NCBI GenBank assembly: GCA_015654855.1
Contig: JAATGA010000467.1
Location: 1-34,438 of the forward strand
Direction of reading: 5' to 3'
DNA length: 34,438 nt
Source of the DNA: Rhodobacterales bacterium
GTDB taxonomy: Bacteria > Pseudomonadota > Alphaproteobacteria > Rhodobacterales > Rhodobacteraceae
Part shown: positions 8,886-18,744 of the stretch, piece by piece
Position numbering within the stretch: position 1 is the stretch's first letter
Layout: the number at the start of each line of letters is the position of its first letter
Translations under genes and position numbers: made by a program
The notes under the pieces: model-generated
Seen by the model: the letters and a program-made list of their open reading frames with translations, nothing else
What the model was told of the DNA's origin: nothing
Databases searched by the model: none

Positions 8886-9853
8886 CGTTCGCTCCTTGCA
8901 TACGCCTTGCCAAGGCGGCCTTCACGCCAAAGCGAGAGTAGAATCATCAATATCGTGCACAGTATTGCCAACAGCCACCACGGGCCTGTTAGGCACGCAG
9001 CACCCATGACGGTACGGATCACCCAGAGCACAGGGAGATGCGCCACCAAAATCCATAGGGAATTTCTTCCGGCCAAGCAGATCGCCGGATGTTGCAACAC
9101 ACGTATCCGACAAAGACCGATTATACCCCAGGCACCGAGAAGCCCTGCAACGATATAAAGTGCGGGTTGACCGAATTGCATTGAGAACAGATCGACCCGG
9201 CCGTTGAGCAATGCCAAGATTAATGCCACTCCCAGAACGGAGGTGGCGATAACAGGCGTGAGACGCGGCCCGTGGATATTGATAAGATAGCCCAGAGCAA
9301 AGAATATCCCACCCACTAGCCCCTGACCTATCGACATTGGCCAAGCCGACGCGGATTGGGGCAATGGCAGGCACACCAAGGCAACTCCGAGCGGTATCAG
9401 GGCTAGGGGGGCTAGACGAGGCCCAAGTAGGCGGGTCGCCAAGGCCAGAACGGACAGCAAGGAGAACATGGCTGGCAAGAACCACAGGGGCGTGTTGTGA
9501 ATGAGATAGCCATTTATGTTTCCGCCCCAGATGGTGGCGAGAAGAGGTCCCCACCAAGGGATGCCATCAGGCCCGTGCAGAACCTGCTTGACCTGCCATA
9601 ATCCCCAACTGGCGACTGATGCCACAAGAAAGGGAACTCCCAATGCTTTCGCACTATGTCTCAGTCGCACCCGACCCTGCCACAAAATCCCGGAAATGAG
9701 AAAAAACAGCGGCATATGCACACTGTATATTAGAACATTCAAAGGATCTGGCGGCTGGCAGTGGCCTAGGATGACAAGCAGCATGCCGATCCCTTTGGCC
9801 GCATCCAGATCCTGATGGCGCGTTAGATCCACAATGGTAGAAGGCTTGATCAT
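8882..9853 (-). CDS. Acyltransferase family 3 membrane protein
   Basis: DLDAAKGIGMLLVILGHCQPPDPLNVLIYSVHMPLFFLISGILW followed by multiple hydrophobic segments; 4-bp overlap with the downstream GT. Confidence 0.88.
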   Translation of the reverse strand: MIKPSTIVDLTRHQDLDAAKGIGMLLVILGHCQPPDPLNVLIYSVHMPLFFLISGILWQGRVRLRHSAKALGVPFLVASVASWGLWQVKQVLHGPDGIPWWGPLLATIWGGNINGYLIHNTPLWFLPAMFSLLSVLALATRLLGPRLAPLALIPLGVALVCLPLPQSASAWPMSIGQGLVGGIFFALGYLINIHGPRLTPVIATSVLGVALILALLNGRVDLFSMQFGQPALYIVAGLLGAWGIIGLCRIRVLQHPAICLAGRNSLWILVAHLPVLWVIRTVMGAACLTGPWWLLAILCTILMILLSLWREGRLGKAYARSER

Positions 9854-11070
9854 CGGGCACCGGGTGGAGGGAGAATTAATAGCTCTTCGACTTCTGTAGA
9901 TAGCCCCCCTTGGATAAAGTTTCGCTTATAAAAAACAAATATAAGATAGTAGTGGGGCTGGAAATAGATAGGCGTCGAGACGAAGAACAGAATCTGCACA
10001 AGAAAAGAGACAAGTAAGGCGCCCGAGAATGCATCCTGACAGCGAAGAAGATTGAAAACCATATAACCAAGCAGCATTATGTACAGCCCGAGCCCCACAA
10101 TGCCGATATCTCGGAGAAAGTTAAGGTAAACGCTTACTGCTGCAGATGTATTGAAGTTGACATACGATCCCGGCCCATATCCAAGGAAAGCATGCAGCGC
10201 ACTTGCCGTAGATGTAATGTCGATAGTGCTTTCAAATCTCTGATATCTGTCCGCAAAAGAGTTTCCTGAAAATTTTCGCAGAAATACCTCTTCCACAAGG
10301 CTTGGAAAAGCGAGAAGTGCCAAACCCGCGAGCAGAAGAGCGAGGAAAATCAACACTGCTTCCTTGGTCAGCTTCTGCGCGTATAAAGTCCGCAAAGCCA
10401 GCGCGAGCATAGCCGCGGCCGGCAGGAAGATAAAGAGGGAAACGCTGAAACCGATAAATGCGCCTATCAGCGTCATGCCAATAAAACGGATCTTCTGTGC
10501 TCGGGGAGCGGCATTGGCCCAAAGATAATAGGTCATTAGCGGGAAAAGCACGCCTAGGTATGCGGCGAAATACCCAGACTCCTCGAAAGTACTGCGCGCT
10601 CGGATAAACACAATCGAAAGAAATCCTGGTGTGTAATCGGTGATCGCTGGTCGAAAGACGTAATTTCCAATCTCTATGGAGGTGAAGTTTGTTAGGATGA
10701 ATTCGATGGCCCCGAAAAAGATGCAAATCATGTAACTGATATAAAGAAGTCTTAATATTCTGGTCAGATCGATCGCTCTGATAATGCATTCAGCTCCGTA
10801 ATAAAATATAATAAACCCCCCCAGCATTGCGATGGAGTGATTTATTCCTGTTCCACTGATCGTATCGATATTAACGACGATCGACAGAAGGATGCTGCCA
10901 AGAAACAGTAGAATAATTTTATCAGCCTGAATAAGAAAGATATGCGTGATCCGCCCCGTCGCACCATACCAGAACATCGCCAACAGACAGACGATCAGCG
11001 GGATCACAAAGATCTGGCTGACATTGAACGCGCTGACAAAGGGCAGGGAGAGAAGGTAGAGCGCACCCAT
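9850..11070 (-). CDS. Wzy-like O-antigen/EPS polymerase (multi-spanning membrane protein)
   Basis: ~10+ hydrophobic segments and a large loop; ARSTFEESGYFAAYLGVLFPLMTYYL, FLGYGPGSYVNFNTSAAVSVYLNFLRDIGIVGLGLYI typical of the O-antigen ligase/polymerase superfamily; locus context. Confidence 0.75.
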   Translation of the reverse strand: MGALYLLSLPFVSAFNVSQIFVIPLIVCLLAMFWYGATGRITHIFLIQADKIILLFLGSILLSIVVNIDTISGTGINHSIAMLGGFIIFYYGAECIIRAIDLTRILRLLYISYMICIFFGAIEFILTNFTSIEIGNYVFRPAITDYTPGFLSIVFIRARSTFEESGYFAAYLGVLFPLMTYYLWANAAPRAQKIRFIGMTLIGAFIGFSVSLFIFLPAAAMLALALRTLYAQKLTKEAVLIFLALLLAGLALLAFPSLVEEVFLRKFSGNSFADRYQRFESTIDITSTASALHAFLGYGPGSYVNFNTSAAVSVYLNFLRDIGIVGLGLYIMLLGYMVFNLLRCQDAFSGALLVSFLVQILFFVSTPIYFQPHYYLIFVFYKRNFIQGGLSTEVEELLILPPPGAR

Positions 11071-11075
11071 ACCGG

Positions 11076-12029
11076 TTACATCGCCAGCAACTGGTCAAGC
11101 CAGGCGTCGAGCGAGTAGCGCGACAGCTCCTCGCCCCAGCCGGGCGGTTGGCGCAGGCGGTCGGCGGGCAGGTCCAGCACATTTCGGTCGATGGTGATGA
11201 TGCGATCCGCCAGCTCGGGGACGAGCTTCGTTGCCAGCGGGTTGGTCGTCACCAGATAGCGTCCGGTGGCCAGCGCCTCGAAGCTGCGCATCGTCATGCC
11301 AGCTTGCTTGTTGTTCTCGATGTCGAGGATCGCCGCAGCGTCGCGGTACATTCCCACGACGCTGGCTTGGTCGAGTTTGCGGAACGCCACATCCGCCCGT
11401 GCGGGCGGATTGGCCGAGGTCAGTCGCAGCTTCAGATAGTCGACGGGCGCTATATAGAGGTAATGGCGCAACCGCAGGCCGCGTTCGGCGCACTGATCGC
11501 GCACCGCCTGCATCGCTTGGTAGCGGGCCGCGTGATAAGAGCCCACAAAGACGAGATCCCATTGCGGGTGGGCCGGAGCATCCTTCAGCCGATAGGCCGG
11601 AATGTGGAAAAGCGGTAGGTAGCCGATGCCCAGCTCTTCGGCATCGACCGAATCGAAGCTCGCTACCGCGTCGAACAGCGGCACCAGCGGGCGGAAATCG
11701 GTGACCCGGTAGGAATCCCATTCGTAAAGCACGAACCGCGCCTGCGACTGCTGCCGCCGCAGGGTCCGGACGAAATCGGGGGTCACGATCTCGCCACGGA
11801 TCACCAGGACGCGGTCGAAGGTATCGCCCGCGGTTGCACGGGCGATGCCTGCCAGATACCGGTCGAAGACCCTGCGCCGCCAGCGAGCGGGAAGCTTCTT
11901 GGCCGGGCTGTAGATGGCCCGACCCGGGCGTTCCGCGAAAAAGCGCACCTGATGTCCATCCGCTTCCAGCGAACGGACAATCTGGTGGTGGTAGTCGTAG
12001 AACGCCGGAGCGATCAGCAGGATACGCAT
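11076..12029 (-). CDS. Glycosyltransferase, CgeB-like / family 1-like
   Basis: MRILLIAPAFYDYHHQIVRSLEADGHQVRFFAERP, FVLYEWDSYRVTD, DLVFVGSYHAARYQAMQ, MYRDAAAILDIENNKQAGMTMRSFEALATGRYLVTTN. Confidence 0.75.
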   Translation of the reverse strand: MRILLIAPAFYDYHHQIVRSLEADGHQVRFFAERPGRAIYSPAKKLPARWRRRVFDRYLAGIARATAGDTFDRVLVIRGEIVTPDFVRTLRRQQSQARFVLYEWDSYRVTDFRPLVPLFDAVASFDSVDAEELGIGYLPLFHIPAYRLKDAPAHPQWDLVFVGSYHAARYQAMQAVRDQCAERGLRLRHYLYIAPVDYLKLRLTSANPPARADVAFRKLDQASVVGMYRDAAAILDIENNKQAGMTMRSFEALATGRYLVTTNPLATKLVPELADRIITIDRNVLDLPADRLRQPPGWGEELSRYSLDAWLDQLLAM

Positions 12030-12043
12030 CGGACCCCTCGTCC

Positions 12044-13165
12044 CTAGTTCAGCAGACCGCGCGCGCGCATCTCTTGGAGGCTGCGCTCGTAACCGTCCTC
12101 GGATTTCTCCTGCTCCATGACCCAGGCGGTGAAGCGCCGCACGCCCTCGGCGAAACCGATGCGGGGAACAAAGCCAAGTCCGGCCTCGATCCGTGTCAGA
12201 TCCGCGAAATTGTGCCGGATGTCGCCAAGGCGGTAGTTGCCGCTGACCTCGATCGGGACGTCGATACTATAGGCATCGCGCAGGGTGCGGGCGACCGTCA
12301 TCACGTCTATGCCGATCCCGGTGCCGACGTTGAACACTTGCGGATCGGCTGCGGGGCTGGAGATCGCCAGCCGCGTCGCTTGGACGACATCGTCGATATA
12401 GACGAAGTCGCGGCTTTCCTGCCCGTCCTCGAACACGTTGATGCTGTTGCCATTGCGGATCCGGGTCGAGAAGATCGACAGGATGCCGGTATAGGGGTTC
12501 GACAGCGATTGCCCCGGTCCGTAGACGTTCTGATAGCGCAGTGCCACGGCGGGAATGCCTAGGGTCCGCCCGGCGGTCAGCACCAGCTGCTCTTGCGTGA
12601 GTTTGGTGATCCCGTAGATTGAGCTGGGATGCAGGCGGCTTTCCTCGTCGGTGGCGGCGATTTCCGTGGTCCTGCCGCAATTGGGGCATTTGACCGAGAA
12701 GTCCCCTGTGCGCATGTCGGCGTCCCTGCGTTCCAGCGGGTAGACCGGACCGCAATTCGGGCAGAGGGCCTTGCCCTCGCCATAGATCGAGCGCGACGAA
12801 GCCACGACGAGCTTGCGCACCGAATGCGGATGGTTGGCCAGCAGGTCGAGCATGATCCCGGCGCCGCGTACGTTGATGTCGACGTAACGGTCGATCTCGT
12901 ACATTGACTGACCGGTGCCGGTTTCGGCGGCCAGATGGACGATGGCCTCCTGCCCGTCGAGCGCCTTCAGCCAGTCATCGCGGTTGCGCACATCGCCGAC
13001 GACCAGTTCCGCACAGTCCCGCACCCGCGCGACCAGCGGACAGTTCGCCCCGTGGATCTGCGGCGAGAGACTGTCGAGGACGGTCACTGCGTGCCCTTCC
13101 TGTGAAAGCGAGGCCGCCAGATGCGAACCGATGAAACCAGCGCCGCCGGTGATCAGGATTTTCAC
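12044..13165 (-). CDS. NAD-dependent SDR epimerase with Cys4 insertion; candidate dTDP-L-rhamnose 4-epimerase (dTDP-6-deoxy-L-talose forming)
   Basis: GTG start at 13165: [56 protein letters not shown]...CPNCG insertion, YGITK, ALRYQNVYGPGQSLSNPYTGILSIF. Confidence 0.78.
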   Translation of the reverse strand: MKILITGGAGFIGSHLAASLSQEGHAVTVLDSLSPQIHGANCPLVARVRDCAELVVGDVRNRDDWLKALDGQEAIVHLAAETGTGQSMYEIDRYVDINVRGAGIMLDLLANHPHSVRKLVVASSRSIYGEGKALCPNCGPVYPLERRDADMRTGDFSVKCPNCGRTTEIAATDEESRLHPSSIYGITKLTQEQLVLTAGRTLGIPAVALRYQNVYGPGQSLSNPYTGILSIFSTRIRNGNSINVFEDGQESRDFVYIDDVVQATRLAISSPAADPQVFNVGTGIGIDVMTVARTLRDAYSIDVPIEVSGNYRLGDIRHNFADLTRIEAGLGFVPRIGFAEGVRRFTAWVMEQEKSEDGYERSLQEMRARGLLN

Positions 13166-13190
13166 GATGAATACCTTTCCTTTGGAAAAC

Positions 13191-13748
13191 TCATGCGCCT
13201 GTGCGGCGCAGGATGCGGGCCGGGGAGCCAACCAGAACGGATCCGTCCGGATAGTAGCCCGCGACCACCACCGCATGGCTGCCGACGATACACCGCTTGC
13301 CGAGCCGCGCATTCGGTAGGATCGAAGCGGCGACGCCGATGAAGCAGCCGTCGCCGATGATCACCTCTGCCGGTTCGTCGTTCAGACGGTCGCCGATCTT
13401 TGTGCCGTCCGGCCCGTCGAAGGGATGCGACGTATCGGTGATGCAGCAGTTCGCCGTGATCGAGCAGTCCTTTCCGATCTGCAGTTGCGAGCTGCAGATG
13501 ATGTGGACGTTCTGCTCGATGTTGGTATTGTTCCCGATCGAGAGCGTCGGCTTTCGCTTTGCATCCAGCGCTTCGATCCGCAGGTGGTCGCGGATACGGA
13601 CATTCGACCCGATCGCGATGTACTTCTCGCCGACGATGCCGATCGGGTTCAGGATGAAGCTGCCCCGTCCAAAGGCAAGGAACCTGTGCCGGTGCCACAG
13701 GATGCCTACCAGCTTGGCAACAGCCTTTCTCGATCTGTAGCCCATCAT
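13191..13748 (-). CDS. Left-handed beta-helix (hexapeptide) acyltransferase
   Basis: Hexapeptide repeats (IAIGSNVRIRDHLRIE, LSIGNNTNIEQNVHI, VIIGDGCFIGVAASILPNARLGKRCIVGSHAVVV) ending GSPARILRR. Confidence 0.85.
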   Translation of the reverse strand: MMGYRSRKAVAKLVGILWHRHRFLAFGRGSFILNPIGIVGEKYIAIGSNVRIRDHLRIEALDAKRKPTLSIGNNTNIEQNVHIICSSQLQIGKDCSITANCCITDTSHPFDGPDGTKIGDRLNDEPAEVIIGDGCFIGVAASILPNARLGKRCIVGSHAVVVAGYYPDGSVLVGSPARILRRTGA

Positions 13749-14347
13749 GCCTCAGCCTTCCGATTGACGGATTCCCATCGGCCTGTGTCATTGTCGAATG
13801 TCTTGATGACACGCGCGGGCGAACCTGCCACCAAGGAATAGGGCGGCACATCCCGTGTCACCAGCGCCCTTGCTCCGACTACGGCATGGTCGCCAAGCGT
13901 TACACCGGGCAGGATCGAGCAGCCATAGCCGAGGAACACATGCCTGCCGATGCGGACGGGTCCCTTGGTTTCGAGCGGTTGCTTCATGATCAGCCCCTCG
14001 CGTGGGTCGATCCGGTGGGACGTGTCGGAGATGTAGACATGTTCACTGATGACCACGCCATCGCCGATCTCGAGCGGGTTCATCGCGTGGATCTGCGTGT
14101 AGCTCCCAAGATAGACGTCATCGCCGAGGCGGACATGGCCGTTCTGCGCCACCCCTTCGTAACTGCCCATCGCATTGATCACGACATGCCGTCCGATCCT
14201 CGCCCGGGCACCGATCTCGATCCGGTCCGGGTTGGTGATGTACCACGGGCGCCGGAAATAGGAATCTTTTCCCAAGCTCATGCCGCGCGGCCGATGGACC
14301 AGCCTTTTCATGAAGGGAGCTACTAAGGCCTTCAACGATCTTTTCAT
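13745..14347 (-). CDS. Left-handed beta-helix (hexapeptide) acyltransferase
   Basis: ATG at 14347: MKRSLKALVAPF...IEIGARARIGRHVVINAMG...VYISDTSHRIDP...VRIGRHVFLGYGCSILPGVTLGDHAVVGARALVTRDVPPYSLVAGSPARVIK. Overlaps the wzx stop (ATGA). Confidence 0.88.
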   Translation of the reverse strand: MKRSLKALVAPFMKRLVHRPRGMSLGKDSYFRRPWYITNPDRIEIGARARIGRHVVINAMGSYEGVAQNGHVRLGDDVYLGSYTQIHAMNPLEIGDGVVISEHVYISDTSHRIDPREGLIMKQPLETKGPVRIGRHVFLGYGCSILPGVTLGDHAVVGARALVTRDVPPYSLVAGSPARVIKTFDNDTGRWESVNRKAEA

Positions 14348-15960
14348 TGCGTGCCTCCGGGGGCGTCCTGCGGCTGCCGCTTGCAGCGCAACTGCGCCCA
14401 GATGTCCCGCGGCTCGGGGCTTGTCCAAACGAAGATGGTAAGCAGCACAAACGCTAGTACGGTCACCACGGTCGTTGTCATGCCGTCTTGCAGCGCAAAG
14501 CTTGGAATCCCCGAGATCAGAGAGGCAACCGTAATCGAAAGAAACGGTCCAAGCATGCCGTTTGGCAATAGGGCGCGCGTGGTCAGGTTCTGCAGAAGCA
14601 GGAAACGCGCGATGAGATATCCACTGCCGATCAGGATGGCCAAGGCATAGGAAACCACCACACCGGTTCCCGAGAACATGTATCCCAGCAAAAGGCCCGC
14701 CGTCAGGTTCATGCCCGCAATCACCAACTGGGCTTGGGCGTTCAACCTTGCCCGCCCGGTCCCGAGGTTCACGAAATAAGCCGGCCCGATCAGCGTGTTG
14801 AAGAACATCGTCGCCAGCATCAGATAGGAAACCGCCACGAAGAATGGTTAGTAATGGCCGATCCATATCTGTGAGATCAGCGGCACCGCTACCGCCACGG
14901 CCCCGTAGAATACCGTGCAGATGAAGAACAGCGGTCGATACATCTGCCCGAACAGCCGGTTCACTCCCGCCCGGTCGGTTTCGTGCATCAGGGTGATCAC
15001 GGGCACCATAATCTGGTTCACGTTGGTAACGATGGCCCGGAACTGGTTCACCATCTTCGTCGCCATCTCGTAATAGCCGACGGCCGCCAGCGTTCCGAAA
15101 TGCCCCAGCAGCAGCTTGGTCAGCGGGTCGCCCAGGAAGGCCGCGACCGAGGTCACCTGCAGGCTGACATTGTAGCCCAGCATCTCGCGGAAACGGTCCC
15201 TGCGCCAGCGGCGGGGGATCAGGCCGATGTCTAGCTTGCGGCAGGCCGTGGTCCAAGCCGCTAGCAGTATGAAACCACTCTGTCCCAGCTGCGCCCAGCC
15301 CAGCCCGACGAAGCCCAGCCTCCACACCAGAACCGGGATCAGCACCCCATAGAGCACGGTCGCCGAGATCAGGATCAGGTTGCGCAGATCGGCCCGGTTC
15401 AATCCGTCGAGTGTTGACAGAAATGCCCCGGAAACCGCGAGGATCGCGAAAGAGACCAGCGAGAACGGCAGCAGGTCCAGCGCATCGCGCAGATCACCCG
15501 CATTCATGACGCGCGGCAGCAGGAAGCCGAGCAGCGGAAAGAACAGCGCAACCATCGCAAACGCCAGCACGATCAGGCTCAGCACGCCGGTCTCGACCAC
15601 CTCGAGCACGGCCTCCTCCTGCTGTTTCGCGCGGTACTTCGCGACAAATCGGGTCATGCCGCCCGCAAAGCCCAGATCGGTGATCCGGGCGACGGTCGAA
15701 AGCGCCATGACAATAGACCAGATGCCCATCTTCGCCGGGCCGATAGCACCGAGCAGGAACTTGTAGATGAAGAACAGGAAAACCGCAGAAACGACAACCT
15801 GTATGACGGTTATCACAGCATTCTTCATGATCTGATTATGCTTGTCCGACATCGGGTTCGCTTGGTCCGGGCCTTTGGGCTGCAATTCTGCCGCACGGGT
15901 TGCACTAGTGCGGTGGCTGTGACGAAGAGGGCGCATCGGATGCCCTATGGCCGTGGCCAT
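14344..15960 (-). pseudogene. wzx: Wzx-type polysaccharide flippase interrupted by a single in-frame TAA (14850-14848)
   Basis: ORFs 14848-15960 (..VAVPLISQIWIGHY*) and 14344-14838 (..VAVSYLMLATMFFNTLIG..) are in the same frame, separated only by TAA CCA TTC TTC; together they make one Wzx/MATE-like protein. Confidence 0.85.
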
Positions 15961-15969
15961 AGGGCTGGC

Positions 15970-18195
15970 TTATTGGTCGGCGTTCTCGCTCTTGTAGGCG
16001 TAACGGTAGCTGTATTGCTGGGTGCCGCCAAATTTCTGGACCATCTCTGGGCGATAGCCGTTGAGGATCGCCCCCGAAAGCTTCACGCCCGCTGAGGCGA
16101 AGGCCTGTCGGGTCGCCTCGATCTCGCCAGGCGGTGTCTCGAGGTGCCGGACGACCATGATCGAGGCCCCAACATAGCGGGCGATCACGATCGGGTCCGT
16201 CACCGCAAGCGCGGGAGCGCTGTCGAGAAGCACGATATCAAACTGTGTATTGAGGTATTCGATCAGTTGCTCGAACTCCTGCCGCATCAGAAGCTCCGAT
16301 GGGTTTGGTGGGTGTCGCCCGTTCAGTATGACGGACAGCCCGTCTACCGGCCCGGGAATAATCACCTCATCGACCGTTTTTTCTCGCGCGAGCACCTCTG
16401 CAAGGCCGGGTGTACCCTTCGGTTTACCAAGGTAGCGCCGCATATAACCACGGCGCAGATCGGCATCGATCAAGCAGACCCGTTGGCCCGCTTGGGCGAG
16501 TGACACCGCAAGGTTGACGGTCACGAAGCTCTTGCCCGCCTGAGGTGCTGGAGATGTCATTTGAACGGTATTGGTCTTTGCATCTAGCAGTCCGAAATGC
16601 AGAGAGGTTCGGAGTGAGCGTATGGCTTCCGAGGCTAGGTCGTCTGGATGGGTCAAGACATGGATCGGCAGGTTCCCTTTGGACTTCCGGTTTCCAGCAG
16701 CCTCTGGGGCATAGTTCACTGTCGCGAATACTGGCAGCCCAATCTGCTCAAGGTACTGCGTCCCGCGCACGCCTTGTCGCGTCGACTTGCGTATCAGGAT
16801 GAAGCCGGTGCCAACAAGGCTCCCCACCACAAGGGCCAAGATCAGCGTCTGCGAGGTTTTGGGGCTGATACGTTCGCCATCGGAATATGCGGGGTCTACG
16901 ATCCGCACCGATCCGACGGTCGACGCTTTGACTACCCGCAACTCCTGTGCCCGGTTCAAGAGCTGGACATAGGAATCTTGTGAGACCTGGAGATCGCGAC
17001 TGAGGTTAAAGATTTCTTTCTGAGTTTCTGGTAGGTTACCTGTCTCTTTGCGGATGTTCTCCAGCATTTTCTCAAGAGACAGACGATTTTCGATCAGCAA
17101 CTGGTAACGGGGGTGGTTTGGGGTGTACTTCTGCTTCAGTTCTTCTTCTTCGAGGGAGAGCTGGTTCAGCTGTGCTTCGATCTGCGTCGCTTGCTCAAGA
17201 AGGCTTTTGGTCTCGTAATCGACATCCACAGACTGCTGACGCTGGCGGTACTCGTTCAGAGCCTGTTGGGCGTCGGTCACGTCTTTCTGTGCGACAGGAA
17301 GCTGGTCCTCTATAAATTTGAGGCTGTTATCCGCTTCTGCAGCACTGCGCATCAGGTTCTGACTGGCATAGGCCTGAGCTACCGCGTTCAAGATGACCTC
17401 TGCCTCATGCGGGTCAGGATATTTTATTGCGATCTGCAAAATGGAAGAGCCTGTTGCAGCTTCAGAGACCGTGAAATTTTTGGCGATATCCAGAATCGCG
17501 ACCTCGACGCTTCGGCGGCCAAGGAGAAACTGGCGGCCCACAGGCCCAGCCAATTCGTCCACGACCAGGGAAAACCCGAGCTCTGGCAGGCTGAGCCGTT
17601 TGCGCAACTCGCCATCATGGCGACTGCCGTCCGGCAGTTCAACGCTATAGATTCCGTCTCCAGCTATGGTGAGAGTAATACGTTTCTCGCCCGCCCCTCG
17701 AACTTGCGAGATCAGCCATTTTTCAGGAACCTCAAGCTCGGCGACATGGATATGCTCATCCCCCCACTGATAGCGTCGCAGCAAGCCAAGGCCAAATTCG
17801 GGCAGTCCAAGTCGCTTGGGAAGAAGCCCGAGCACAGGCAGTGCCTTAGGCATTGCGCTGATCTGCATATCCACAGCCTTGACGGCCTCACCAAGCACGA
17901 GTCTGGATCGAATGATTTGCGCCTCGGCCTCGACGCCGCTGCCTTGCTCGTCGCCCATGAGACCTTGCATGTTGATGGGTAGTGTCATGGAAGCCGTGCG
18001 CTGCTCAAGCTGCAACAAGGCATTTGCTTGGTAAATCGGCTCGCTTCTCAATATGTAAAATACGCCGAATATAAGAGCGCCGAACATGAAGGCGGCAAGA
18101 ACATACTTGGATGCCCATATGACGCGGAAAATCTCACCGAGATCGATCTCGCTTCCGATCTTGGCGTTTTTTGCATCGGTCATCTTGCTGTTCAT
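15970..18195 (-). CDS. wzc: Polysaccharide co-polymerase / BY-kinase (Wzc/ExoP family)
   Basis: Wzz domain (GSEIDLGEIFRVIWASKYVLAAFMFGALIFG), coiled coil, Walker-like APQAGKSFVTVNLAVSLAQAGQRVCLIDADLRRG, C-terminal Tyr cluster QQYSYRYAY. Confidence 0.93.
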   Translation of the reverse strand: MNSKMTDAKNAKIGSEIDLGEIFRVIWASKYVLAAFMFGALIFGVFYILRSEPIYQANALLQLEQRTASMTLPINMQGLMGDEQGSGVEAEAQIIRSRLVLGEAVKAVDMQISAMPKALPVLGLLPKRLGLPEFGLGLLRRYQWGDEHIHVAELEVPEKWLISQVRGAGEKRITLTIAGDGIYSVELPDGSRHDGELRKRLSLPELGFSLVVDELAGPVGRQFLLGRRSVEVAILDIAKNFTVSEAATGSSILQIAIKYPDPHEAEVILNAVAQAYASQNLMRSAAEADNSLKFIEDQLPVAQKDVTDAQQALNEYRQRQQSVDVDYETKSLLEQATQIEAQLNQLSLEEEELKQKYTPNHPRYQLLIENRLSLEKMLENIRKETGNLPETQKEIFNLSRDLQVSQDSYVQLLNRAQELRVVKASTVGSVRIVDPAYSDGERISPKTSQTLILALVVGSLVGTGFILIRKSTRQGVRGTQYLEQIGLPVFATVNYAPEAAGNRKSKGNLPIHVLTHPDDLASEAIRSLRTSLHFGLLDAKTNTVQMTSPAPQAGKSFVTVNLAVSLAQAGQRVCLIDADLRRGYMRRYLGKPKGTPGLAEVLAREKTVDEVIIPGPVDGLSVILNGRHPPNPSELLMRQEFEQLIEYLNTQFDIVLLDSAPALAVTDPIVIARYVGASIMVVRHLETPPGEIEATRQAFASAGVKLSGAILNGYRPEMVQKFGGTQQYSYRYAYKSENADQ

Positions 18196-18296
18196 TAAAC
18201 TTCCTTGCCTCGATTCAGATCTGGTTAGAAAGCCTTTACCCGCGCGGGTCATGGGGTAATGTCGTCAACTCGTTCAGATATAGCTGCACCGGCATG

Positions 18297-18731
18297 TCAA
18301 CGCTTCAGCCGTTTGATCCAACCTTCGGCGGCCCCAACGATCTGGTCTCGGACCGTGCGGTGGAACTCGATCGGGTGGCGGTAGGGGTCGGCGATGCCTT
18401 TCGCCCCCGCCCATTGGTCGAACAGCATCGTCCGGCCCGACAGCTGCGGGAAACGGCGTGATAGTTCGGCCTTTTGGTGCGGCTCCATCACTAGGATCAG
18501 CTCATGGGCACTGCCGATTTCGGCGGTGAGCTGGCGCGCTACATGGCCGTCAAGCGAGACGCTGATCTCGGCGGCGGCGGTGGCGGCGGTCTCGTCTGCT
18601 CTGTGGCCGACCATGGCGCCAAGTCCCGCCGAGCTGATGGTCAGGCCCGGCAGGTTCGTCTTGAGCAGCCGCTCCCCCAGAGGAGAGCGGCAGATGTTGC
18701 CGATGCACACGACCAGTACAGAAGAAAACAT
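18297..18731 (-). CDS. wzb: Low-molecular-weight protein tyrosine phosphatase
   Basis: VVCIGNICRSPLGERLL (CX5R signature) and a downstream DPYRHP region; lies between wza and wzc. Confidence 0.93.
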   Translation of the reverse strand: MFSSVLVVCIGNICRSPLGERLLKTNLPGLTISSAGLGAMVGHRADETAATAAAEISVSLDGHVARQLTAEIGSAHELILVMEPHQKAELSRRFPQLSGRTMLFDQWAGAKGIADPYRHPIEFHRTVRDQIVGAAEGWIKRLKR

Positions 18732-18744
18732 GCGCAGGCCTTGT

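Noticed and set aside
15617-15645. CTGTTTCGCGCGGTACTTCG in wzx as another parS-like site
   Set aside because: The second arm does not match (no GAAAC).
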